A DNA stretch of 61,298 nucleotides, from NCBI GenBank assembly GCA_028283145.1, contig JAPYNY010000016.1, positions 1 to 61,298 of the forward strand. Direction: 5' to 3'. Source of the stretch: Candidatus Hopanoidivorans cymbastelae (lineage in GTDB: Bacteria; Actinomycetota; Acidimicrobiia; Acidimicrobiales; Hopanoidiivorantaceae). Every line of letters begins with the position of its first letter. The first letter of the stretch is position 1. This document shows, piece after piece, positions 25,503 through 33,987 of this stretch. The notes below the pieces were generated by a model. The model searched no databases. It worked only from the letters and a program-made list of their open reading frames with translations, and was not told where the DNA came from. Position numbers and translations under genes: made by a program.

Positions 25503-26690
25503 ATGACAATAACCCACTACTCATCCAAGTCAACCCGTTCCAATCGGTCGGCTCCCACACAGTTGTCTGACGTTCCCAGCCTGTGGTGGCGCATAGATCT
25601 GCCAATGGTGATGCTGGTGCTGGTATTGGGATGTTTTGGCATTGCCATGATCTACAGCTCCAGCAGAGGCCCCGACCCTGAAAATTATCTGCGACTCTAT
25701 TCAGACCGCCAAACTCTCTTTTTGGCGCTTGGAGTGGTTCTGATGTTTGTGGTGGCCCTAGTGTCCAGCCAAAGAATTCGTCTTGGGGCTTGGGGCTTTT
25801 ATGCGGCAGCTGTCTTGCTTTTGCTGCTGGTTCTGTCGCCTTTAGGGTCGGAACAACGTGGGGCACAGGCTTGGTTTGAAGTTGGTTCATTCCAATTCCA
25901 GCCCTCTGAGTTCATGAAGCTGGCTTTCATTGTGGCGATGGCTGCTTTTTTGTCGAATTCAAACGGAGCACTCAGCGGGCCAAGATTGCTGACCTGTCTG
26001 GTCATAGCAGCCATTCCCACTTTGCTGATAGTGTTTCAGCCCGACGTCGGCACGGCTGTCGTCTTGTTGGTGATTGCGGTAACGATGATAGTTGTAGGTG
26101 GTGTACGGCTGAGACAGGCGGTGTTGCTGGGTTTGCTGGCAATTGTGGCAATGGGCTTGCTGCTGAGTTCCTCGTTGCTGGAAACTTATCAACGTGAGCG
26201 TCTGAGTGTGTTTATCAGCCCAGACAGCGAGGAGGTGGACACCTACAATATTGAACAAGCTCAAATTGCTGTTGGCAACGGGGGTTTCTTGGGGCAAGGC
26301 TACGGCAATGGTTCGCAAACTCAGTCGGGTCGGGTGCCTGAGCAGCATACTGACTTCATTTTCACGGCCGTAGGGGAGGAGTTGGGGTTTGTCGGAGCTG
26401 CCGGGACGGTTGTGCTGTATGTGCTGCTGCTATGGCGGATAGCCAAACTAGGTCGCCGAAGCTCTGACACCTACGGCAAGCTGGTGGCTACTGGCGTGCT
26501 GGCAATGCTGGCATTCCAGGGCTTTCAAGCAGCTGGCATGACCGTGGGCATCATGCCGGTAACTGGCATCCCATTTCCGCTGCTCTCCTATGGGGGGTCG
26601 TCTATGTTGGCTACGTGCATGGCAGTGGGATTGGTGCTGGGTTTGGAAACGGGGGGCAAAAGAGTGTCTGATCCCCATTACATACGCTGA
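25503..26690 (+). CDS. rodA: Peptidoglycan glycosyltransferase RodA (SEDS family)
   Basis: SEDS-family membrane glycosyltransferase, 395 aa, with about ten helices. Signature segments are QPSEFMKLAFIVAMAA, FQPDVGTAVVLLVIA, the catalytic-loop region EQHTDFIFTAVGEELGF, and PFPLLSYGGSSMLA near the end. It partners PBP2, encoded 11 bp upstream. The start ATG 25503 gives a 30-residue polar N-terminus before the first helix. It is the last gene of the mre run. Confidence 0.95.
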   Translation: MTITHYSSKSTRSNRSAPTQLSDVPSLWWRIDLPMVMLVLVLGCFGIAMIYSSSRGPDPENYLRLYSDRQTLFLALGVVLMFVVALVSSQRIRLGAWGFYAAAVLLLLLVLSPLGSEQRGAQAWFEVGSFQFQPSEFMKLAFIVAMAAFLSNSNGALSGPRLLTCLVIAAIPTLLIVFQPDVGTAVVLLVIAVTMIVVGGVRLRQAVLLGLLAIVAMGLLLSSSLLETYQRERLSVFISPDSEEVDTYNIEQAQIAVGNGGFLGQGYGNGSQTQSGRVPEQHTDFIFTAVGEELGFVGAAGTVVLYVLLLWRIAKLGRRSSDTYGKLVATGVLAMLAFQGFQAAGMTVGIMPVTGIPFPLLSYGGSSMLATCMAVGLVLGLETGGKRVSDPHYIR

Positions 26691-27085
26691 GTTTTTGCCG
26701 CGGGGCTGGGGCTTTGCTATTTGCCACCTGTCCGGGGCTTTGCCTTTTGCCGCGGGCTGGAGGCTTCTCCAGTTCTGGTTGCTCTGATATTTTTTGAATA
26801 AATGTAGGTTTTATAGATTTTGCTATATAGACTTGAGTTCAAGCTAATGCGCAATTCAAATTATTTTTTTGCGTTTTGGCTAAGGACAAGATATGTCACA
26901 GCAAAGCTTTATTTACCTCCCATACTCCGCTGATTTAGTTGTTTCACATGGGCGGGTTGTCTGGTGGGCGTCCACCAAAACCCCTTCTTTGGGTGCCAAA
27001 GCCTTTTTTTCAGGTTTTTCCCCAAGTGCAGTCGGCGGAACTTTGAGAGTGCTGACATCAGCCAACCTAAGAACGGATTCCATAA
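26691..27085. other. 395-bp gene-free interval before RNase E/G
   Basis: Just after rodA lie short imperfect direct repeats: TTTTGCCGCGGGGCTGG (26693) and TTTTGCCGCGGGCTGG (26745), plus GGGGCTTTGC at 26708 and 26734. A very AT-rich block (26785-26880) follows, with -10-like TATATA (26824). TTGCGT (26869) and TATGTC (26892) with a 17-bp spacer form a weak promoter match. Downstream are a hairpin TGGTGG-gcgt-CCACCA (26962-26977) and a terminator-like hairpin (26987-27010). A 77-codon frame from ATG 26893 runs into the RNase gene and is not convincing as a protein. Confidence 0.5.
26987..27010 (+). terminator. Hairpin plus T-run in the RNase E/G leader
   Basis: CTTTGG (26987-26992) and CCAAAG (26996-27001) form a six-pair stem with a GTG loop. 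CC and seven Ts follow. It either ends the rodA transcript or acts as an attenuator in the leader of the downstream RNase gene, which begins 76 bp further on. Confidence 0.5.
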
Positions 27086-28735
27086 ATGAACCACAGCAGC
27101 ACACCTGCGGAACGCTCCGCGCCTGACAAGATAGACGACTTACCAAAAACTTCCAAAACACACAACGAAGCAACCCCCGACGAAAATCCACCTGCTAGAA
27201 AACCCCGTATAGGGGATTCACTCCCAGCCGGATTTGCCTTAAATCAAAAACCAGCCGCCAAGCCTGACACTGCTGCCAAAACCCAAAGGGCAGGCAAGGT
27301 TGGCGTTTCAGTGAATGGGTCTAACTCCAGCCAAACCAACTCAAACAGGCGCAAGTCATCAGCACGGCAGCAAAGCTCCAGCAGTTCCAATGGTGACCGC
27401 CAACCTAAAGCCAAGTCATCTTCCAAGAGCACTTCTCAGACAGATTCATCGCGCAGCCAGGCACTAGGCCGTTATCTGATGCTGGTGCATATGGATGGTG
27501 AAGAAACTCATATTGCTTTATTGGAAGGTCGCTCACTGGTGGAGTACTATGTTACGCATTCCGAACGTTCTAGCACCCACATCCACGGCAACATATATTT
27601 GGGACGGGTTGAAAATGTGCTGCCCGGCATGGAATCGGCATTCGTAGATATCGGAACCAACAAAAATGCCGTGCTCTATCAAGGAGATGTGGTTTACAAT
27701 CCAGAGGATTTTGAGCACACTTCCACTAATCCTCCCATCAGCCAAGTGCTCAAGCCGAAGCAGACCATCCTGTGTCAAGTAACCAAGAATCCTATTAGCC
27801 AAAAGGGAGCCCGACTAACGCAGGAAGTTTCGCTAGCTGGGCGCTATGTAGTATTGCTGCCCAATCAACAAGGAGTGAGTATCTCCAAGCAGCTGACCGA
27901 CAAGGAGCGCAAGCGCTACCGTGAGTTGTTCCGCCGTATCAAACCAGATAACTTCGGCCTTATCGTGCGCACCGCTGTCAGAAATGCAGCCGAGCGAGAC
28001 ATTGAGGCAGATGTCAACAGGCTTTTGGAAGATTGGGAAGACTTGGAGAAGCGCAGAAAAACCGCCAAAATTCCAAGCCTGCTTTATGAGGAACCACCGC
28101 TGGTGGTGCAGATCATCAGAGAACAGTTCGGCAGTGATTTCAGATCGGTCGTCGTCAACGATTATGAAACTTTCAAGAAAGTCAAAAAATACATCAAAAG
28201 CATCGCTCCCAAACTGGTCGGCAGAGTGCAATTCTACGATGAAGAAACCGACCATCTGTCCCTGTTTGACCGCTATCACGTCAAGACACAGTTGCGCAAA
28301 GCTCTAGACAGCAAAGTTTGGCTTCCCTCCGGTGGTTCGATCATTATTGAGAGCACCGAAGCGCTTACTGTCATAGACGTCAACACTGGCCGTAATCTGG
28401 GTACCACCAACCTGAGCGATACGATCTTCAACAACAACATAGAGGCTGCCGAAGAAATAGCCCGGCAGTTGCGACTGCGCGACATCGGTGGCATCATTGT
28501 CATTGACTTCATCGACATGGACATTGCCGACCAGCGCAAGCAATTGTTGAAGGCTTTCAAAGAAGCTCTGCGCAGGGAGAAAACAAGAGTTTACGTGAGT
28601 GATGTCTCCGAGTTGGGGCTGGTGCAGATGACCCGCAAACGCATTGGCGAAGGTCTGGTTGAATCCTTTACCGAGCGATGTGATGCCTGTGAGGGTGACG
28701 GGCATGTCATGCTGGACTTGCTGGAAGGTGTCTAG
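27086..28735 (+). CDS. Ribonuclease E/G family endoribonuclease
   Basis: Single-strand endoribonuclease of mRNA decay and rRNA maturation, 549 aa. The first 125 residues are disordered, rich in Ser, Lys and Gln. The S1-like domain follows with HGNIYLGRVENVLPGMESAFVDIG, then the catalytic domain with TVIDVNTGRNLGTTNL and GGIIVIDFIDMD, which hold the two Mg-binding aspartates. The zinc-link motif near the end reads CDACEGDG. Compared with mycobacterial RNase E both tails are short, so RNase G-like naming is equally possible. It is convergent with clcA. The usual neighbours rplU and rpmA are absent. Confidence 0.93.
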   Translation: MNHSSTPAERSAPDKIDDLPKTSKTHNEATPDENPPARKPRIGDSLPAGFALNQKPAAKPDTAAKTQRAGKVGVSVNGSNSSQTNSNRRKSSARQQSSSSSNGDRQPKAKSSSKSTSQTDSSRSQALGRYLMLVHMDGEETHIALLEGRSLVEYYVTHSERSSTHIHGNIYLGRVENVLPGMESAFVDIGTNKNAVLYQGDVVYNPEDFEHTSTNPPISQVLKPKQTILCQVTKNPISQKGARLTQEVSLAGRYVVLLPNQQGVSISKQLTDKERKRYRELFRRIKPDNFGLIVRTAVRNAAERDIEADVNRLLEDWEDLEKRRKTAKIPSLLYEEPPLVVQIIREQFGSDFRSVVVNDYETFKKVKKYIKSIAPKLVGRVQFYDEETDHLSLFDRYHVKTQLRKALDSKVWLPSGGSIIIESTEALTVIDVNTGRNLGTTNLSDTIFNNNIEAAEEIARQLRLRDIGGIIVIDFIDMDIADQRKQLLKAFKEALRREKTRVYVSDVSELGLVQMTRKRIGEGLVESFTERCDACEGDGHVMLDLLEGV

Positions 28736-28764
28736 CTTCGTGTCCAGCTTCTCAGCCCACAGAC

Positions 28765-30453
28765 CTAGCCTCCGGTCTCTTTCATAATTTCTTCCAGCCT
28801 GACGATGTCCTCATTGGTAACGACGCCGGCAAAATTCCCCTGAGCGTCTAATACAGGCAGCACATCCACATCTGCTTCTTCCATGGCTGACACCGCATCT
28901 CGCATAGTCGCGGTTAGTGGCATGGTGGGATAATCAGGAGCTATCACTTCGCTGGTCAAGGTGGTATCCCAGTTGCTACGGTCTATTTCGTTGACTTGGT
29001 CTAGCCCGCACATGCCGATATAGCGATTGCCATCCACCACCGGCACGTCTCGGACTCGGCGACGCAATGCATGGAAAAAGACAAACTCTGAGACCGTAGC
29101 ATCGGGGGGCACCGACAAAGTATCAGTAGTCAACGCGGCTGAGACGGGCAAGGTCAGCCTCTGCTCCAAATGTCCCAGACGTTCCCCGACTTGATAGCGA
29201 GAGACAGAACTGCGACCAGCCACAAGCTGTGCCACAGCCGCAGCTACCAGAGCTGGCACCACAAACGGGGAGCCTCTAGTAGATTCAGCCACAAACATGA
29301 CCGCAGCGATGGGGGTTTTGTAGCCTGCTCCCAAAAAAGCTGCCAAGCCCAAGGTGGGATACAAGCTGGTTGAGTTGGTATTCAGCACTTCCCCGATGAA
29401 AGTCCCCATGATTATTCCCTGGACAGCCAGAGGAATGAACAAGCCGCCCGTTCCTCCGCCAGTTATGGTCGTCAAAGTGGCTGCCGCGCGAATAGCAAAC
29501 AGCGCCACGACCAGCCAGAGGCTGTGCTCTGGAGTCAATACCCAGTCCACAGCTTCTCCACCCGGTCCTAAACTCAAGGGCTCTTCAAACAGTTCGTTGC
29601 TCAACCAGACCATGCCGCACAATACTGCCGAACAAATCAAAAAGCGCCACACCCACCTGAAACGGTTTTGCAGGTCTTTAGCTCTTCTCGTCAGCCATGA
29701 AAACCCCCTGCCTCCCAAACCTGCTGCAATCCCCAGCAGGGCACCGCCCAACAAGTCGTTGACACTCAACTCAAAGCTTTCTTGTCCCAAACTGGGAAAC
29801 ACAGGATCAGCGTTGTGCAAGACAGCAAAAATCAAAAAGCTGACGGCTGAGGCAATCAGGGATGGCAGCAGGGCGCGACGGTTTACATCATCTCTGTAAG
29901 GTGCTTCTAGGGCAAACATCACGCCCGTAGCTGGGGCCTTGAAGATAGCTGCCACGCCGGCAGCTGCACCAGCGGTAAGCAACATTCTGGTTTCTTCACG
30001 AGTGAACCAGCGTCGCCCCAAGCTGGCGGGCCCATTCAAGGCAACGGAAGCGCCGGCATAAACAGAAGGCCCTTCCAAGCCCACCGAGCCGCCAAAACCT
30101 ATAGTGGAAGCACCAGCCAAGAGCTTGGCGGGCAGCTCTCTCAGCGGCAGTCGAGGAGTGCGCTCGTGGAAAGTTTTAACATACTCATCGGAGGTGGAGG
30201 AACTGGCTGATTTACCACCTAGATATCTCAGAATGAAAGCTGACAGCGCCAACCCAAGCAAGGGTGCCAGCGATTGTTGCCACAGGGGCAGCGAAAATAG
30301 ATAATCCAGCAGGATGTTCTCGGTTAGTTGTTCAAAGCCAGCTACAACCAATCCCACCGAGGCGCCAACCGCAACAGCCCCAACGATTATTCGTGGCGCT
30401 CTCCTGCCTGGGGAGAGGCTCAGCAAAAAACGCTTAAAACGTTGAATATCCAC
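28765..30453 (-). CDS. ClC-family chloride channel/transporter with CBS pair
   Basis: The 562-aa protein has a ClC membrane domain (about residues 20-425) and two C-terminal CBS domains (about 432-560). The gating glutamate Glu127 is present in GSVGLEGPS, and GGGTGGLFIPLAVQG matches the anion-binding GGxFxP motif. In EcClC the internal proton glutamate is the second Glu of FIIEEM; the aligned segment here reads FALEAPY, giving Ala184. It may thus be a channel or an atypical exchanger. It is the last gene of the minus-strand run and starts 48 bp after fbiC. Confidence 0.9.
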   Translation of the reverse strand: MDIQRFKRFLLSLSPGRRAPRIIVGAVAVGASVGLVVAGFEQLTENILLDYLFSLPLWQQSLAPLLGLALSAFILRYLGGKSASSSTSDEYVKTFHERTPRLPLRELPAKLLAGASTIGFGGSVGLEGPSVYAGASVALNGPASLGRRWFTREETRMLLTAGAAAGVAAIFKAPATGVMFALEAPYRDDVNRRALLPSLIASAVSFLIFAVLHNADPVFPSLGQESFELSVNDLLGGALLGIAAGLGGRGFSWLTRRAKDLQNRFRWVWRFLICSAVLCGMVWLSNELFEEPLSLGPGGEAVDWVLTPEHSLWLVVALFAIRAAATLTTITGGGTGGLFIPLAVQGIIMGTFIGEVLNTNSTSLYPTLGLAAFLGAGYKTPIAAVMFVAESTRGSPFVVPALVAAAVAQLVAGRSSVSRYQVGERLGHLEQRLTLPVSAALTTDTLSVPPDATVSEFVFFHALRRRVRDVPVVDGNRYIGMCGLDQVNEIDRSNWDTTLTSEVIAPDYPTMPLTATMRDAVSAMEEADVDVLPVLDAQGNFAGVVTNEDIVRLEEIMKETGG

Positions 30454-30500
30454 TTATGGCTGGTTCTGCCTATAAAGCCTTGGCTAGTTGTTCAGTTGCC

Positions 30501-32828
30501 TTAGGCCAAGGCTGAAGCAGCCATTGAATCAGCGACCGACCCATATAGAGTTGTGCGCTGTGTCAGCCTGCGATTCAACGGCTCTGCGATACGAAGGAAA
30601 TCGTCAATGGTGGCCAGCTGGCCGTGCTCGGCTCCGGCTGCGCGGGAGATGTTCTCATTGATGAGCGTGCCGCCCAAGTCGTTCACCCCAGCTACCAGAG
30701 TTTGAGCAGCTCCCTTCAGTCCCAGCTTCACCCAGGAGACTTGAATATTGGGCACCAATTCCCGATAGACCAGCCGGGCAACTGAATGCATCAAAAGAGC
30801 TTCTCTAAAGGTCGGTCCCCGCCTGGAGTGCTTACGCAAATAGATAGGTGAAGCCATGTGCACGAAAGGCAGTGGCACGAATTCAGTAAACCCACCGGTT
30901 TGTTTTTGCAGAGCTTTTGTACGAAGCAGATGGCGTGCCCAGTGCTTGGGTTGTTCAACTGAGCCGAACATGATGGTGATGTTGGAGCGCAAACCAATTC
31001 CGTGTGCAATACGGTGAGCTTCCAGCCATTCATCCGTGGTTATCTTGTCGGGGCAGATGATATCACGTATATCGTCATCCAAAATCTCAGCTGCGGTGCC
31101 AGGCAGTGACTTCAAGCCGGCGTCCATCAGCCGACCAAGGTAATTCTCCAGCGGTTCTCCCAAACGGCGAGCTCCCTCGGTTACTTCCAAAGCGGTAAAG
31201 CCGTGGATATGGATGTCAGGAACAGCTTGACTGACAGCTTTGGCTACGTCAATGTAGTAATCTCCGTCAAAGTCAGGGTGGATACCACCTTGCAGGCAGA
31301 CTTCTGTGGCGCCCATTTCGGCAGCTTCAGCCGCTCGCTCGGCAATGTCATCTAGGGTTAGCAGGTAGGGGTCGCCACGCAAATTCAAAGACAGCGGACC
31401 TTTGGAAAAACCACAAAAACGGCATTTGAAGGTGCACACGTTGGTGTAGTTGATATTGCGGTTGAACACCCAGGTAATTTCATTGCCAACTAGCTCTTGG
31501 CGCAGGTCATCAGCAGCTTCAGCCACCGCTGCTACATCTGCTCCGCGAGCTTCAAACAAGGTAACGATTTCTTGTTCCTCTGGCTCTTGTCCCAAGGCAA
31601 TGCCTTGCAGCACCTCGGCTACAGGGCCTGTGGCCTGGCTATAATTGTTGGCCAAGTCAGCAAGCAAAATCTGAGGTGGCGACTTGGGTGCTCCTGAATA
31701 CCAGCCGAAATCATTTTCCCTGGCTAGAGAACTAGCGTCTGAGTTGTCCAACACGCCAAAACGGGTAGCTTCATCTAGCCATTTATCTGGTTGTTGAGCA
31801 AATTCAGGATAGATGCAAAGTCGAGGCGCCAAGGTGCGACCAGCCGCTTCTGTGACTAGACGCAGTTTCTCCAGAGCTGGCCAAGGACGTTCGGGGTTGA
31901 CATAGTCAGCAGTGATAGGGGAGACTCCGCCCCAGTCATCTATGCCGGCTGTGATCAGGTAGCCAAAATCCTCAGTCAGGTTTGGGGGAGCTTGGACATG
32001 CACTTCCGGCGGCAACACCAATCTTGCCAAGGCAATAGCCTCCAGAAATTCGTCCTGAGGACACGGGTTGGCCTTGTGCATGGCTGTGGCAGGCTTAGGC
32101 AAAAAGTTCTGAACTATGACTTCCTGGACGTGTCCGTAAAGTTGGTGGGCATGAGCGATGGCTTCCAGAGCCAAGAGGCGGTCTTGCCGGTCTTCGCCGA
32201 TGCCAACCAAAATGCCGGTTGTAAATGGGATGGCTAGCTTGCCGGCTTCATGCAAGGTAGCTAGACGACGCTGCGGGGTTTTATCGGGTGAGCCGCTGTG
32301 GCACTTGAGATTTGGATTTAAAGTCTCCAGCATCATGCCTTGGGAAGGACAGCTTTGACGCAAACTGGCAAGCTCGGCCGCAAACAGAGCCCCGGCATTG
32401 GCGTGGGGCAACAACCCCGTCTGTTCCAGCACAGCTTTGGCGGCAACTCCAAGATATTCAACAGTGGAGGCATAGCCGTGCTGCTCCAGCCACTGGTGGG
32501 CTTGCGGGTAGCGCAGTTCGGGACGCTCTCCCAAGGTAAACAAAACTTCATGGCAGCCTGCCTGCGCCCCTTTATGTGCTACATCCAGCACCTCATCCAA
32601 GCTCATATAAGGAGAGGCAACCCGAGCGGGCGGTTCAGCGAAGGTGCAGTAGCCGCAGCGGTCACGGCACAGCTTGGTCAAGGGAATGAACACCTTGGGT
32701 GAGTAAGTCATGGTCAGCCCGAAGGTCTCGTCTCGGAGACGACTGGCTCGTAAGCAGAGATCTTCCAGTGAAAGATCCAAAAGCTCAGTTGTTTTAGCTG
32801 AAAGTTGCGCCACGTTAGTTTTTGCCAA
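30501..32828 (-). CDS. fbiC: FO synthase FbiC (fused CofG-CofH)
   Basis: FbiC joins two radical-SAM enzymes that make the deazaflavin FO, the core of coenzyme F420, from tyrosine and a flavin precursor. The 775-aa chain carries both Fe-S triplets: CofG-like Cys54, Cys58 and Cys61 (CRDRCGYC), and CofH-like Cys465, Cys469 and Cys472 (CTFKCRFC). It also has VCLQGGIHPDFDGDYY and LPGTAAEILDD, typical of CofH. The fused form is the actinobacterial one. The start TTG 32828 directly abuts AAAGG, so initiation may instead be at a codon slightly downstream. Its presence predicts F420-dependent redox enzymes. Confidence 0.95.
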   Translation of the reverse strand: MAKTNVAQLSAKTTELLDLSLEDLCLRASRLRDETFGLTMTYSPKVFIPLTKLCRDRCGYCTFAEPPARVASPYMSLDEVLDVAHKGAQAGCHEVLFTLGERPELRYPQAHQWLEQHGYASTVEYLGVAAKAVLEQTGLLPHANAGALFAAELASLRQSCPSQGMMLETLNPNLKCHSGSPDKTPQRRLATLHEAGKLAIPFTTGILVGIGEDRQDRLLALEAIAHAHQLYGHVQEVIVQNFLPKPATAMHKANPCPQDEFLEAIALARLVLPPEVHVQAPPNLTEDFGYLITAGIDDWGGVSPITADYVNPERPWPALEKLRLVTEAAGRTLAPRLCIYPEFAQQPDKWLDEATRFGVLDNSDASSLARENDFGWYSGAPKSPPQILLADLANNYSQATGPVAEVLQGIALGQEPEEQEIVTLFEARGADVAAVAEAADDLRQELVGNEITWVFNRNINYTNVCTFKCRFCGFSKGPLSLNLRGDPYLLTLDDIAERAAEAAEMGATEVCLQGGIHPDFDGDYYIDVAKAVSQAVPDIHIHGFTALEVTEGARRLGEPLENYLGRLMDAGLKSLPGTAAEILDDDIRDIICPDKITTDEWLEAHRIAHGIGLRSNITIMFGSVEQPKHWARHLLRTKALQKQTGGFTEFVPLPFVHMASPIYLRKHSRRGPTFREALLMHSVARLVYRELVPNIQVSWVKLGLKGAAQTLVAGVNDLGGTLINENISRAAGAEHGQLATIDDFLRIAEPLNRRLTQRTTLYGSVADSMAASALA

Positions 32829-32871
32829 CCTTTGAATTCGCAGTTATTTTAAAGCCTAAGGTTTGTGCAGC

Positions 32872-33987
32872 CTAGGCTAAAATCTTCAACAACTCGGCTT
32901 TGGCTTCCAATGACTCCAAAGCCTTGTCAAATGACTCGGCGAAGGCCCGCAAGCCCTGTTGCTCCAGCAGCAAAGATACATCAGCCATATCCACTCCACA
33001 TTCAGCCAATTCCAGCCACAGTTGACGAGCCTCGTCGAGACCGAAGTTGACTGTACTCTCCAAGTTGCCGTGATGGTCGAAGGCATTGGCAGTGCTTTCT
33101 GGCAAGGTATTGACAGTGTTCAGGCCAATCAGACTGTCAACATACATTGTGTCGCCATAGACCGGATTTTTTGTAGAAGTTGAAGCCCAAAGGGGGCGTT
33201 GCACCTTGGCCCCCTTGACAATAAGCTGTTGCCAGCGCGGCCCGGTAAACAAGTCCAGAAAGATTTCATAAGCTAGTTTGGCTTGGGCCACAGCTGCCTG
33301 TCCGGGATGTGGCAGCCGTCCGCGGTTGGGATCTTGAGCTAGCTTGGCCAAGCGAGCATCTACTTCGGTATCAACCCGGCTCACAAAAAAAGACGCAACC
33401 CCGTTAACTTTGCGAATTTGGTGGCTATCCAGTGCTTCAACCGCTGTGATGTAGGCTTCGGCTACATCCCTATAACGTTGCAGTGAGAATATCAAGGTGA
33501 GGTTCAAGTTGACACCTTGGGCAATGAGCGGGCCGATAGCTGCCACTCCGGGTCGGGTTGCAGGAACCTTGATAAGGATATTTTCAGCTTCAAAGCGTTC
33601 CCGCAGGGTTATCGCTTCGGTTATGGTCGCCTCGGTATCATTGGCCAGCGCAGGCGCAATTTCCACCGAGACAAAGCCGTCATAACCTAAACTCTCTTCA
33701 TAAATCGGGCGCAGTTGTGCAGCAGCCGCAGACACGTCTTTGATCACCAACTCCCAATAAATATCTTCAACAGACATCCCGCTGCTGTGCAACTCCATCA
33801 AGTCGGCATCATAGGAATCATCGGCAGTCAATGACTTCTCGAAAATTGTCGGATTGGAAGTAATGCCACGACAGCCTCGCTGGATCCACTCCTTTAGTGC
33901 ACCCTGCTCTAGCCAACTGCGCGAAAGATGATCTATCCAGACGCTTTGTCCAAATACCTTGTGTAGTTCTATTAGGCGATTAAGCAT
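32872..33987 (-). CDS. tal: Transaldolase
   Basis: Non-oxidative pentose phosphate enzyme transferring dihydroxyacetone units. The 371-aa barrel has GITSNPTIFEKSL near the N-terminus, the Schiff-base lysine Lys140 in ILIKVPATRPG, NLTLIFSLQRY and RPLWASTSTKNP. It belongs to the longer actinobacterial/cyanobacterial subfamily (360-380 aa). ATG 33987 is preceded by GGAG and lies inside the end of tkt, overlapping it by 8 bp, so the two are coupled. fbiC follows after 43 bp. Confidence 0.96.
   Translation of the reverse strand: MLNRLIELHKVFGQSVWIDHLSRSWLEQGALKEWIQRGCRGITSNPTIFEKSLTADDSYDADLMELHSSGMSVEDIYWELVIKDVSAAAAQLRPIYEESLGYDGFVSVEIAPALANDTEATITEAITLRERFEAENILIKVPATRPGVAAIGPLIAQGVNLNLTLIFSLQRYRDVAEAYITAVEALDSHQIRKVNGVASFFVSRVDTEVDARLAKLAQDPNRGRLPHPGQAAVAQAKLAYEIFLDLFTGPRWQQLIVKGAKVQRPLWASTSTKNPVYGDTMYVDSLIGLNTVNTLPESTANAFDHHGNLESTVNFGLDEARQLWLELAECGVDMADVSLLLEQQGLRAFAESFDKALESLEAKAELLKILA

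Noticed and set aside
24856..25890. A 344-codon minus-strand frame opposite PBP2 and rodA
   Set aside because: It lies antisense to two firmly identified genes and its composition (many Trp, His, Cys, Arg) is that of a shadow frame.
26893..27126. A 77-codon frame with AAGGA before its ATG, ahead of RNase E/G
   Set aside because: It contains the hairpins and T-run, overlaps the RNase start out of frame, and its translation looks unlike a folded protein or known leader peptide.
28761..28778. Hairpin AGACC/GGTCT between RNase E/G and clcA as a terminator
   Set aside because: Only five pairs, overlapping the clcA stop codon, with no clear T-run in either direction.
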